Assembly: GCA_050084985.1 (NCBI GenBank)
Contig: JBITNC010000001.1
Span: forward strand, 75,764,001-75,828,000
Length of the DNA: 64,000 bases
Reading direction: 5' to 3'
From: Nageia nagi
Lineage: Eukaryota; Pinophyta
The translations under genes were made by a program, and so were the position numbers. Positions 1-10,689 of the stretch are shown here, piece by piece. The notes under the pieces were generated by a model that searched no databases, was not told where the DNA came from, and saw only the letters and a program-made list of their open reading frames with translations. The number at the start of each line of letters is the position of its first letter. The stretch's first letter is position 1.

Positions 1-928
1 CTTATATTTATAATTATTAAATCCTCATGGGAGTTTTTCCATCCTTTTACATTATTTCAATACCTAATAATTTTGAAATAGGCTTCTCTAGATATTTTTG
101 TTTACATGCATCACATCCAAGTTGTGAAAAATTAAAAAATTTTGTTCATAGATAGAAACATCAAACTAAAATTAGTTGACATTGAGAGATATAACATGAA
201 ATTAATAAAAAAATTAAAATTTCATGTTGCAGCTCCTAATATGGAAAATTAAATAATAGATTTCTTCTTCTATCCTATAGTGTTATCATAATCCTTCTTA
301 TGTTTCCTTTTATTTGAATCACTCTTTCCCTAATTTGGTAGAATTTCTAACATCTTTTATAGTATTTCCTTCCAAATTAAATTGAATGGTGTTTTCTTCC
401 ACTTTTATTCATTATTGAAAGATGAATTCTAAAGAGGAAATAAATGATATTTATGAAGGAATATCCTATGGCCCATATAAACATTTTTTTTACTACAATT
501 AGGATATTGTGAATAAGTGTTCTCCATGCATATTGGACATTTTAAAAATTCCTTTGTATTACATCCTTATAGGTAGAAATAAGAAGTAAAATTATAAATT
601 GTATATATAATTATTTCTCCCATATTGAGTTTAATATTATGAAATTCATCATACATTTATACTCCTTCAACCAATAGTTTGTGTGAAGTATCAAACAATA
701 GTTGTAGATAAAACTTAATATCATTTACTAGTTATTTAGGGTCAGGTACTAATAAGATAAGCATTAAATAATTACTTTTCATTGACATCCATGTTTGAAG
801 GTTCTATGTGATCAAAAAAATAATATAAAAACTATAATGAGAACTAAATTCAATAAAATGATTAAACTCATCAGTATCCATTCCTAGTCATACATTGTGT
901 AGATCATAAATAAAATTATACCAATATA

Positions 929-930
<2 letters not shown>

Positions 931-990
<60 letters not shown>
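931..990. repeat. (AT)30 microsatellite
   Basis: An uninterrupted AT dinucleotide tract of about 60 bases, followed directly by TTCACTTTGG. Seen directly; the length may vary between individuals or be affected by assembly. Confidence 0.95.
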
Positions 991-992
<2 letters not shown>

Positions 993-2412
993 CACTTTGG
1001 AGAGTTAATTGGACACCATATATTGGTATTTAGAATTTTAAACTAGAATACAACCTCATATTCTATATAATATTTGTAGAACTATATGAAGAAAGTAATA
1101 CACTTTAGTCATGTCTAACAATGTTGAAATAAATAAACACAACAGAGTTGATTGTATAATAAAATTAGCTACCTTTACATTCTCTTAAACCTTTATATAA
1201 TGGAAAAATACCTCAATATATTTGGATGAACCTTAATATTATATTTATTTTATGAATGAGGATCAAATTTACATCAAGATGTACCATATTTTTGGAAATT
1301 TTCATCATTTTCATGATCTTTCCAATATAGGATAGAATCATTAATGCATGCTTGGATCCTTACATAATATAATCCCAATGGATTTAGGAATTTATTTTTC
1401 TCATATGGGAACTTTAGAATTATATTTACACCTTGTTTTACCATATTGCATATTGGGATTATATCTTGAAGAAATTATAATATCTCAAAAAATCTTTTGT
1501 TGTACCATCCATGTTTTTCTTTGAAATAATATAATTTAATCATCATCCATAGTTTTGTATACATTGTGTATCATGGGTATAATGGTTATTTAATCATCAT
1601 ATTTTGTCTTACAATTTATCATGATTAGATTAGAACTTGACATCATTATCTCATAGTTCATGTCCACTCTTTGAACAATTGGTATTGACCATTTTGATGA
1701 TGTCATCTTGTGTATCTTTGATATCTAGACCCTAATATATGGAGATGCATGTGTTTGATGCATATTTCTCATAATTAAATGATTATTATTTATGCAAAAA
1801 AAGTTGTTATATGTATGTTTGATTACTTTAATAAACATATACTCATAAACCTTCTCAAATCTATGAGGTCTCAAACTTTATCATTTTTGACATGGAAATT
1901 AAATTATTTTAGAATTCATTTAATTATTTCTTGTAAAATCAATAGTCATTAGAATTATTTTGTTTAATAGTCATTAGAATTTCTAGGTGCTTGTAGCCAA
2001 TTATTTTTTGTGTTGTTTGATAAAAATTATCCTTATACCTAGCCACATCATAGATAAGATGAATTTAATTTTGATCCATGCTATGATAAATTAATTTTTT
2101 TCTACATAAGAACATGTCTGTATAGGGTCATTATAAATAAAATATTGAAGTACTATATTATATCCATGTATCAATGCAAGTACTAATAATATTAAATTAT
2201 TTAATCTAATGAAGCACTTGTGAACCATCCCTAACAATATAACTTTTGTACGTATTCTACCTACATGTAGCCATACAAGTCTAGTTGATGAGGGTTGTAA
2301 ATACTTTAATAACATTCATGACTATTCTATTATTCTTAGGATGAATCATTGTATGCATTATTGAATATTTTGGGTATGCACACTATCTTGAGTAATATTT
2401 GAACTTCATTCT

Positions 2413-2515
2413 CAAAATACCCCTAAAACATGGTAGACATGTATGCAAAGTCTAGATTATTAATGACACAAATATAGTTTCATGGACTGAAATGATTGGA
2501 GGATATACAATTTTG
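2413..2515 (+). repeat. Isolated monomer of the ~134-bp tandem repeat
   Basis: The words TATAGTTTCATGG, a following AATGATTG.AGGATA, and a preceding CCCCTAA.ACAT..TATG match, in the same order and spacing, the monomers of the array at 37,345-38,625. It ends about 35 bases before the target duplication of element A. The simplest reading is that A inserted at the edge of, or within, this repeat family, leaving one monomer on the left and about ten on the right. Confidence 0.55.
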
Positions 2516-2547
2516 ATGATAGGATGAAAATAACTAAATATTTTTTA

Positions 2548-2552
2548 GGCTC
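2548..2552. other. Left target-site duplication of element A (GGCTC)
   Basis: GGCTC directly precedes the left LTR of element A. GGCTT at 37,168-37,172 directly follows the right LTR. The single difference is a transition. The pairing supports the idea that everything from 2,553 to 37,167 entered as one element that was later enlarged by nested insertions. Confidence 0.55.
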
Positions 2553-3313
2553 TATAGATGAAAAAATGTAACCCTAATTATGGTAAGGTGAGGTTAAGTT
2601 TTATCTACTTTAATTACGATAAAAAAGTTAATATCTTGTAATGCACAATATATAAGATACATCTAATGTAAATATAAAATGCTGAATATGAAATACATAA
2701 TATGATAAAATTAAATAACTTAATAACCTATGATAAAATAAAGATAAATACCTATGTAATTATCTTGACAATCCTTGAGTAGTAGTGTAAACCTTATAGG
2801 ATGGAAGGGATAATCCTAGATATATATATGAAGATTAGGTATAATTTTATTCAAAAAAATTGGTGTTTGGATGCTATAAAACCTAGCATTGGTTTTGGGA
2901 TTCCTTTAATTTTAAATAAACCAATCCCATGTCTAATGATAAATGTACTAAGCATCAATGTGTATCATAAAGTAGTGAAAGTGTTGAATGTAACATATTT
3001 TAATCTCAATAGGTGGTGTCTAAGGACACTTGTAAGTTTGTGAGAGATATGTATAGTCCTATCAAGATAAAATCTTGATACTCTTTCCATGCATATAATT
3101 TTATATTTATAGGATCAAGAGTTTACTTAAATGCACACTAGCATCAAAAGTAATAGTACCTTATACAAAATACGATGACTATGCATAATATATAGATTAG
3201 ATTAATCATAATTGATAATAAAATATAACATAACATCATATTGATCATAACATTTTAAATATAATATGAAAACTAGTTTGGTCTATAAAATGGTGCCAAA
3301 TTAAGTTTCAACA
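2553..3313 (-). repeat. 3' LTR of Ty3/gypsy element A
   Basis: This is similar along its whole length to 36,511-37,167 in the same orientation. Shared landmarks include ATGGTAAG near one end, TTTTATCTACTT, AAATACCTATG and AAAACTAGTTT near the other. Read on the minus strand it begins TGTTGA, a normal LTR start; its other end has decayed from CA to TA. It is about 760 bp against 657 bp for its partner, so indels have accumulated. The sequence at 2,801-3,043 can be read as an 80-codon ORF on the plus strand but lies wholly inside the LTR and has no recognisable content. Confidence 0.75.
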
Positions 3314-5272
3314 TTTTCCAAAAATGAAAAAAATAATGCTTGCAAAGAAAAAGGATAAGAAGAAGATACTTCCTTGAATCTAGTTAAGTTTTGAATAAAT
3401 AATTGATTTGGTGATGTATTTACCCCCCTCTTTGCATTACTTATTGTGGAAGGAGTGACCATAAAGAATCAAGCCTAAAGAGCCTACAATAAAATACAAA
3501 TACCTTCCAAAGATCATACTAGTAGCATATATCAACTTATAGAAAAACAACATGAGAAAAAACATGAAATGAATATGGTATCTTATGGGCTTTCACTACC
3601 CACATATATAGGATTCATAAAATAATTATTTATGAAATAAAATATAAGATATTTAATCATAAAAAAATATATTGTGACATTCATAACTCACATCAAGATG
3701 GAGGTAATGCACCCCACACATGGATATGTGGAGATCATAAGGTAACTCAAGTAGAGATCATATAATAATAATAGTGATGGTTAGTTAGAATCCAAAAAAT
3801 AAAGGTGATAATAAAAATAATCATACTAATGATTAATTAGAAGCTAGCCAAAAAATGTGAGCATGAGTGATACTTCATGCAATAAATTAAGTAACAAAAT
3901 AAGTCCTTCACAATGAGCTATATCAATGTGGGTATTATTTTTTCTAGATATCGTTAGGAGTCATAAATACTTCAAAATGAAATATGCATTATGCATACCC
4001 ATTTCTTTGGATATTATGTAAACATATATACACATCAAAAAAATAAGAATATAGTGATGATGAATTATATCCCCAACCAACAAAGGATGTGATCATAAAT
4101 ATGCATGTGAGTTTTGTAAACATAAAAAGTCTTTTAAATTTGAAAGTCATATGAACATAAATTTATTTGAAAATAATGTGAGCATGCAAAACCTGAGAAT
4201 ATCAACTTTTTGAAATTAAGAAATTAGAGATTTTACTATCCATTAATTCATCATTGATATAAGAATCATTATTGAAGGAAACTCTATCATAGAACTTACA
4301 AGCTTTATCATCCATATTTTTATCAATTATATAATGAATATAAATGGAAGAAATAAAGTAAGAAATAATATTCCATTTAACTTATGAAATCATTAAAGAT
4401 CATAAGGACTTATATAACATTTAACACAATGCACATATGATAACTTATATATAATTTGAAATCATAACAATGTACTTGAAATAAAAAAATATAAGATGAG
4501 GGAGCTTACTTTGAGATGTTTGAAGACATACCCTTGGGTATTTTCCTATGAAAATATGACTTTTACATGATTATTGACCCTAATGCGAGCATTGAGGTAT
4601 ATTTATAATCTAAGAATCATCTTTTGAAATGCTTTCATCCTCTATCTTTTGATCTAAATTTTGTAACATCTAAATTGATTTTATGACTTTGTAGTACTAA
4701 GCTAGCTTTTGATAATTTAAATGAACTTACACAAATTTCACATAGACATGAAACTATTGTGGATAGAATTGGATTAATTTTGATAAATTTAAGCAAACAT
4801 AGATAAGTTGGGAAAATTTAGGAGCATAAAAACATATATTTGAAAAGTTTACAAACTTGTTAAGGAAAGATGAGGTATAGAAAACTTTTCCTATACTTAA
4901 CTTTTGGAGGAAATTTGGAAATTGAAGCATTTTTGATGATATGTTTTATGTACACTAGCATTGGTGTTGAAGAAAATATTGTTTGTATATATCATGAGAG
5001 GTTTTCCTATGATTTTTAAAATGAAGCTTACTTGTGATGAATGAGCTTAAGAGAAACTAGATAACCTATTTTTGAAGGAACACCTTTCTGAAACTCTTTT
5101 CTAAATGATTTTCCTTGGCTTATATGGAAACTATATTTTTATATCTCATATGTGATAGTTTTTAGTTTTGATGATCATTTTATGAGAATCAAGGACTTGG
5201 TGCAACTTTAAAATAAGTCCATAAACTAATATACAACCTAATCCTACTATTAGGAAGATAGATTACTCCTAG
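3314..5272 (-). other. 3' noncoding region of element A
   Basis: This stretch lies between the integrase stop and the 3' LTR of element A. No continuing frame was recognised. A convincing polypurine tract next to the LTR is not visible; the minus strand reads TTGGAAAA immediately before the LTR. Any further ORF that once stood here is not identifiable by eye. Confidence 0.45.
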
Positions 5273-6543
5273 TTATGTGTGGAAATGTTTAAGATGCATG
5301 ACATTTGTTGTAAACTTTTTCTCTTTATCTTCAATGGTATGTAGCTTGTATACCCCATTATGACAATTTTTAATAATAAATGGTCCAATCCAATTATATT
5401 TAAACTTTCCTCTATTTTTATATTCTAACTTGGTTTTATGATGGTTTTCATTGAGTACCAAATCATCAATGTTGAATTCCTTTGTTCTGATGTTTTTACC
5501 ATATGGCTTGTTGATCTTGTTTTGATAAATCTTAATATGTTTATGAGCATTTACCCTCCATTAATCAATACCTTTTATTTCACTAAATTCTAATGAAATT
5601 CCATATTCATCAGCTATTGTACCTTCTAACAAGACCCTTAAGGATGGAATATAAACTTCTAAAGGTAATATAGACTTTTCATCATAGACTAATGAGTATG
5701 GAGTGCATCTTGTAGCTAGTCTAATGCTAAATATATAAGCCCAGAAAGAATAAACCAAATATTCATGCTAATTTGTGTCATGTTTATTTACTATATTACA
5801 TAATATGTTGATAATTATTTTATTTGTAGCTTCATTTTTTCCATTTCCTTGAGGATAATATGATGAAGCAAACTTTTATTGAATTTTGAAGGTTTTGTAG
5901 AAATTTCTTACATCGTTACATTGAAGTTGGTTCCCTAATCCATGATATTTTTGATGAAATTTCAAATATTTAAAAAATATTTTTGTGAATAATTTTATTA
6001 TTTGGAATCATTTAGATGATCTAAGTGGAATAAATTCAACCCACTTTATGAAGTATTCAATGCTTGTGATGATGAATTTATGTCCATCCCTTTATTTAAG
6101 GTTAATGAATCCTATGGGATCTAACCAAATAGAGAAAGGATAAGGAGAAGTAATTGTACAAAGGCCATGAGAAGGTTTAAATTATAAATTGGCATATTTA
6201 TGATAGATTACACACTTTTTGACATGGAAAATACAATCATGTAATATAGATTATCAATAGTACTTTAATATTATAAACTTACAATGCATAGCTCTACCAT
6301 TCAAATTACCTCAACTTTAACCATTATGGAATTATTCAATTATAATTTATAACTAATAAATAAGTAAGCATATAAGTAAGGAACCTTCAAATGATCTTCT
6401 GTAGAGACATAAATGATTAGTAAATACCTTAAAGCTAACTTTTTGAGCTTTTTCTTTTGATTCTTTATTATGAAACTTTTAGGCAAGGTTCTATCCTTTA
6501 GGTATTTGTATATATAGAAATACCATGCATAATAAGGAATCAT
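5273..6543 (-). pseudogene. Ty3/gypsy integrase of element A (decayed)
   Basis: Read downwards on the minus strand, the fragment begins with the region before the zinc finger (DIYKYLK-like, then KKLKKLALRYLL). The catalytic core follows, with GFINLK, then FIKWVEFIPL, then SSYYPQGNGKNEATNK, which contains the third catalytic acid. Next comes SIRLATRCTPYSLVYDEKS with LPLEVYIPSLRVLLEG, and finally the GPY/F-type C-terminal part NWIGPFIIKN..GVYKL. The finger's Cys residues are not convincingly visible. Stops and frame changes break the reading, for example around 5,560 and 5,765. No chromodomain follows. The VYGxExxLPxExxIPSLRVLL wording is typical of the Athila/Tat (OTA) branch. It would have joined element DNA to the host chromosome; this copy is dead. 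Confidence 0.85.
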
Positions 6544-6639
6544 GAAATAAGAATTTACATGAGGTGAATCAAGAAATTTGAATATATAATTTGAATTATG
6601 AGTATGATATGCATTGCTAGTGTTCTTTATCCTTATGAT

Positions 6640-6965
6640 TGTATCTTCATCTTCAGCTACTCTTATGTGAAAGAGGCAACATTGGCCATAACATTAAAAA
6701 ATATGTGATTATTGGTTAGAATATTTTCAACTTGTACTTTATCAAAGTGGTTACTAAAGATATTGAAAAAGTTGTAAGGAACTAACTTATCATACTTTGT
6801 GTGGTATAAACCATTAACTTAATTTATATAATTAAATACAAATTTATATGCCATAGTAATAAGTTCATGTTCAAGAGAGATAAGAATAATTCCTGCCTCA
6901 GCTACTCTCATACATTTGGATCCATCAAAGTATAATATCCATTAATTATATTCATCTTATTCTTA
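6640..6965 (-). pseudogene. Archaeal-type second RNase H of element A (partial)
   Basis: The minus strand reads WILYFDGSKCMR followed by AGIILIS.EHELITMAYKF. This is the first beta-strand block of the additional archaeal-like RNase H that Tat-lineage Ty3 elements carry. The FDGSK motif lies at about 6,915-6,929 and supplies the first catalytic Asp. The middle of the domain (the NNxAEYEAL and GDS blocks) is deleted or unreadable. Further on, MANVASFTVAEDEDTIIRI resembles the tail that links this domain to integrase. Its place, after the native RNase H and before integrase, is the usual one for Tat elements. In element B the equivalent domain lies before the RT. Confidence 0.65.
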
Positions 6966-7290
6966 GGAAAAAGGCCACAAATTCATCCTTTAATTCTTCA
7001 TTATTTGGGGTTGATTCTTTAGAGGGATTATCTGGTAGAAAATATACTATAGCTTATCCTTTAATATTTTTTTGATTTATACAAATAAGGTCAAATTCTT
7101 TGAGGAGCATAGCCCATTTGGTTATTTTTCCTTAGAGATATGGTTTGGATAGAAGGTACTTTAGTGCATTATCTTGAGTGACCATAAATGTTGTATTGTT
7201 AATCATATAATGTATTAACTTTTAACATAGATAAATAATAGCATAGCATAACTTTTCTATTGGAGTTAATCTAGTTTCATTGATGCACAT
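6965..7290 (-). pseudogene. Native RNase H / connection region of element A
   Basis: The minus strand contains TRLTPIEKLCYAIIYL, KLIHYMINNTTFMVTQ, ALKYLLSKPYL and KITKWAMLLKEFDLICIN in order, then KNIKGQAI-like wording with a stop at the Gln. These are the standard blocks of the Ty3/gypsy RNase H and tether (ERNYTPxEKxCLALV, LRHY, LKYILSKP, GRLAKWxxLLxEFDI, KGxAIADFL). The first half of the domain, with the YISxxLxxxE block, is separated from it by an 865-bp insertion and resumes at about 8,156. The copy is non-functional. Confidence 0.8.
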
Positions 7291-8155
7291 AGTAGAGTTG
7301 CCCAATGATTTTGATATTTCCCCTATTTTTAATGTTTTTGATTTATTTTAGTATCTTGGTACTACTAAGGATGGTGAATTCTAGGATATAGTAAATTGGG
7401 CACAATAGATGCTTAAGAAGAAAAAGGATAATGTTGCACAAGTGCTTGATAAGAAGGTCATCACCACCAGACATGGGAGCTATAATAGATACCTAATTTA
7501 GTAGTAAGGATTACCACATTTAGATAACACTTGGGTTTTAGATTAAAAGATATAAAAAATGGATAACTATAAGCTTCAAGAATTCAAGTCAGCTAAACTT
7601 GTAGGAGCTAAGCTCTTTTTCATTAGAGGAGAATGATGCACTTTGCTAGAGCCATAACTTTTGATCATGATGTCCATTTAGATTAAAATTTAAAACATGG
7701 ATCCATGTGTATATTTCACATCTTGTCTAAATTTATTATCCCAAACCCTCTAAAAATCATATTTTTGAGACATAACTCTACCATCTAGCATGCCAAAGTT
7801 AGCGTTTACTTTCAGTTCTCCATATTTTTAGGCTTTTTTGCATGTTTGAACTTTAATATATTTTGTTTTACAATTATTTAAGTCTATATATTTTATATTC
7901 ATATTAATTAATTATAAGGGAGATGTGTATGCCAAATTTTGAGGCACAATTCAACTCATTTCTATTTTTAGAAAGTTTCTATTTTTAGCAAGTTTATATT
8001 TTTAGCAAGTTTTTATATGAACCTAGATTGTATTTTCTTTGGGATTATTTTGAATTCAAGAATGAGAAGAGGATAATTTATAAGTTTTATTATATGTTGA
8101 TAATTTATGTGATTAGATTCCATTTTGTTGGTCTCTTGCAGCTAAATTCACATCA
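7291..8155. mobile_element. Unidentified ~0.87-kb insertion inside element A pol
   Basis: The Ty3/gypsy reading frame stops matching near 7,290 (before the TPIEK block) and resumes near 8,156 with the sequence that should directly precede it. The block between is therefore foreign to pol. It has no recognised ORF. A solo LTR or other short non-autonomous element is the likeliest identity by size, but I could not fix terminal TG/CA ends or a target duplication, and no second copy was noticed in the window. Confidence 0.5.
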
Positions 8156-8725
8156 TTCATGTTTAAGAAATTTTTTTGAAATGTAGTAAATTGCTCTTCC
8201 TTTACCATCATCAAATTTTTTTCAAGAATTCCTCCAAGGTATATTGGGTAGAAAAAATGTACAAATATAAAGGTTTTGAATGATCAAAAAGAGCTAAAAA
8301 TGGAGGATTAAGAAAAAACATTTTATATCTTCAAGTGCACCTTAATGTTTGGAATCCCAAATGAACTTTGTTTCTTTCTTGAGAAGATGAATATAAGGAG
8401 CAATACTATCAACCATTTGAGATATAAATATTTTCATAGCTTTTACTTTCCCTTGAAATGTTATTCATTTCCTAATATTATTTGAATGTGGAATATCATA
8501 AATTACTTTAACCTTATTTTAAATAATCTCAATAACTCCTTAGGAAATAATGAAGCCTGACAAATTTTCACTTGAGACACCAAAAACATATTTTTTAGGC
8601 TTCAATATGAGTTTGTATTTCTTTAATCCATTATAGAAACTAATAAGATCCATTTAATGATACTTATTTTCCTTTATTTTATTAAGATATCATCTATATA
8701 AACCTAAACTAATTAATGGATCTAT
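8156..8725 (-). pseudogene. Reverse transcriptase C-terminal part of element A
   Basis: On the minus strand the YIDD catalytic motif (8,689-8,700) is followed by ILI and then by the thumb blocks: LILKPKKYVFGV, then SGFIISKGVIEI, KVKVIYDIP, FQGKVKAMKIFISQMVDSIAPY and FIWDS. The segment then runs into the start of the RNase H connection. The part of RT upstream of YIDD is absent because element B begins at 8,726, about 25 bases upstream of the motif. I did not find the missing upstream RT on the other side of element B, so sequence was lost or displaced. Multiple stops make it a pseudogene. Confidence 0.8.
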
Positions 8726-9074
8726 TGATAAAGCAACGCCCTCCCTAATTTTTTTGAAATCTAGGGATCCTCAATCAAATGATGAAAATGGAACTTAGCA
8801 AGAGTGCAATCACTTTTTGAAAGTGTAATGAAGAAAAACTACCCAAATGAGCCTAAAGTGCAATTTTAAAATTCATCTGGAATGCTTTCTTACAATAGAT
8901 GAAGAAATACCTTCTAAGTATTCATGTAAGCAAAAATGATGGAAATGAAAGTATCAAATGGAGATCCAATCATGTATCAAATAACTTGCAAAGTCATTTT
9001 TAAGGTCTTCACCATAATTCATATTTTCCTTATAAAACTACTACCCCTTTGAGGACACTTGGCACCTAAGAAGG

Positions 9075-9085
9075 TATATAAAAGG
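9075..9085 (+). promoter_or_regulatory. TATA-like box in LTR of element B
   Basis: TATATAAAAGG in the left LTR aligns with CTATAAAAGG at 22,560-22,569 in the right LTR. Conservation between copies and the position upstream of the LTR ORF make it a candidate core promoter. No transcription start is visible from sequence alone. Confidence 0.4.
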
Positions 9086-9119
9086 AAAGAGGCTAAGGCA
9101 TGAGTATTTGAAATTTGCC

Positions 9120-10060
9120 AATGCTAAGATGGTTGTATAGTTTTGAAAAGTCACCTATCCATATTCCAAAAAAGGTGAAACCACCCCCTCTACACTATTT
9201 TAAGCCTATAATTTGGAAAAGTGCACCCAAATTCAATATCCAAGTTGGTCATATGATTTGGAAATGATACATTTGCATCTTTTTAGAAGGGTGCAATCAC
9301 TCCATTTTTGTATTTAAGGAGTTTTTAGGGTCCCATTCAACCTCCATTATGGACATTTGATGATGGACATGATGCATTATGGACTAGTATAAAAGGATAA
9401 CAAGGTTGTTTCATTTTACTTTAGTTGTCCCAATGTGTTGCTCCAAAGTGGTCACATGGTTGGTAAAAGTTAGATTTCTATCTATTTTTTTTATATGTGA
9501 CCACCCCCCATTCCTACATTTTGGTCTCCAAATTTGACTAAGTGTTAGATTAACACTTCTAAAAGTTATTCACATGGTTGGAAAAAGTTATATTTCCATA
9601 TTTTTTTGAAGGTTTGACCACCCCTTTTTAGTAATTTTGAGTTGAGTGTTTGTAAGTTGTTTATTTTGAGGCATCATTAGGTTGGTTGCATGGTTTGAAA
9701 GTGTTACATTTGCATCCCTTGGAAGGGATGCAACCATTCCATCTTGTTTAGTTTTAACTAAGTGATGAATTTTGGTACCCCTATTCTTGGTCACATGGTT
9801 TGAAGAAGATACATTTTCATCTTTTTAGAGAGATGCAACCACAACATGTCGCATGGAGTAGGAAACTTGTTGAAAACCACCTTACCTTCTATCATTGAGC
9901 TATTTCTCCTTAGTAGTTAAGAAGGATATAAGAGTGGGATACTTGGTCAATTTTGGATATTATATACATTTCTATGGCTATTCACATGATTTTGTTGAAA
10001 CACATTCCCATCCTTTTAGAAATGTTTGACCACCTCTTTTTCATTTTTGCATTATAGTCA
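9120..10060 (+). repeat. Reiterated ~60-bp motif in the LTR (about 7 copies)
   Basis: A motif of the form GGT(C/T)(A/G)CATGGTTTG, then AAAG.TACATTTGCATC, then TTTTAGAAGG, ending in a (G)CAACCACC or GACCACCCC box, recurs at about 9,128, 9,244, 9,445, 9,564, 9,680, 9,787 and 9,970. Spacing is irregular, roughly 100-200 bases. The same series is present in the right LTR, split there by an insertion. Copies differ from one another more than the two LTRs do at each position, so the series predates this insertion. An enhancer-like role is only inference. Confidence 0.6.
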
Positions 10061-10689
10061 AATAGCTCCTATCCATTGGCCACCTTTTGATTCATTGAAA
10101 TCTACACTCATTTTACAAAATCTACCTTAAATTTGCATGGTAACAAGGGCCAAAGATGATAAGGTTCCATATTTTCAAAATCATGCACCCATCGGAATTC
10201 AAAGTATAATTAAAGGAGCATGGTTACATAATCGATATGAGTCACATTTGCATATTTGAATCCTCATTATTAGGAAAGGGTCACCCAATTAAACTCTCAT
10301 CCAAATTTAGTTTCATTTAGTTTAATTATTTGTGTTTTACATCATCCATTAATTTTGTTCACATCCTACAAAGTCAACCTCCATGTTTGGTCATATCATC
10401 CATCCAAGTTGGAAAGCTAACATTGTTAAAGGTTATGACCAAGCCCTTTTTGTATTCATATGGGTCCCATGAGTTAAAATGTTCATATTCATTGATTATT
10501 TGAGGCTTATTTTATGTAAATTGAATGAAAATAAATCAACCATCCTTTTTCACATTCATTAAGTATTAAGTCTAACTCACATATTGCATATAAGAGTGCT
10601 AGCATTGCACATCTTACCCATGCTATCCTACTACATTCCTTAATCAGTCTAATCCATAGTAAATCAATTTTTTTTTGCAAGATCAAAAA

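Larger units (their letters stand above)
1..2552. other. Gene-free AT-rich flank
   Basis: No reading frame with recognisable protein content was found on either strand. The stretch is AT-rich intergenic DNA with an (AT)n microsatellite near 930 and a monomer of a longer tandem-repeat family near 2,413-2,515. It forms the left flank of the large minus-strand Ty3/gypsy insertion that begins at 2,553. Confidence 0.6.

Noticed and set aside
2801-3043. 80-codon plus ORF
   Set aside because: Lies inside the 3' LTR of element A and has no counterpart frame in the other LTR.
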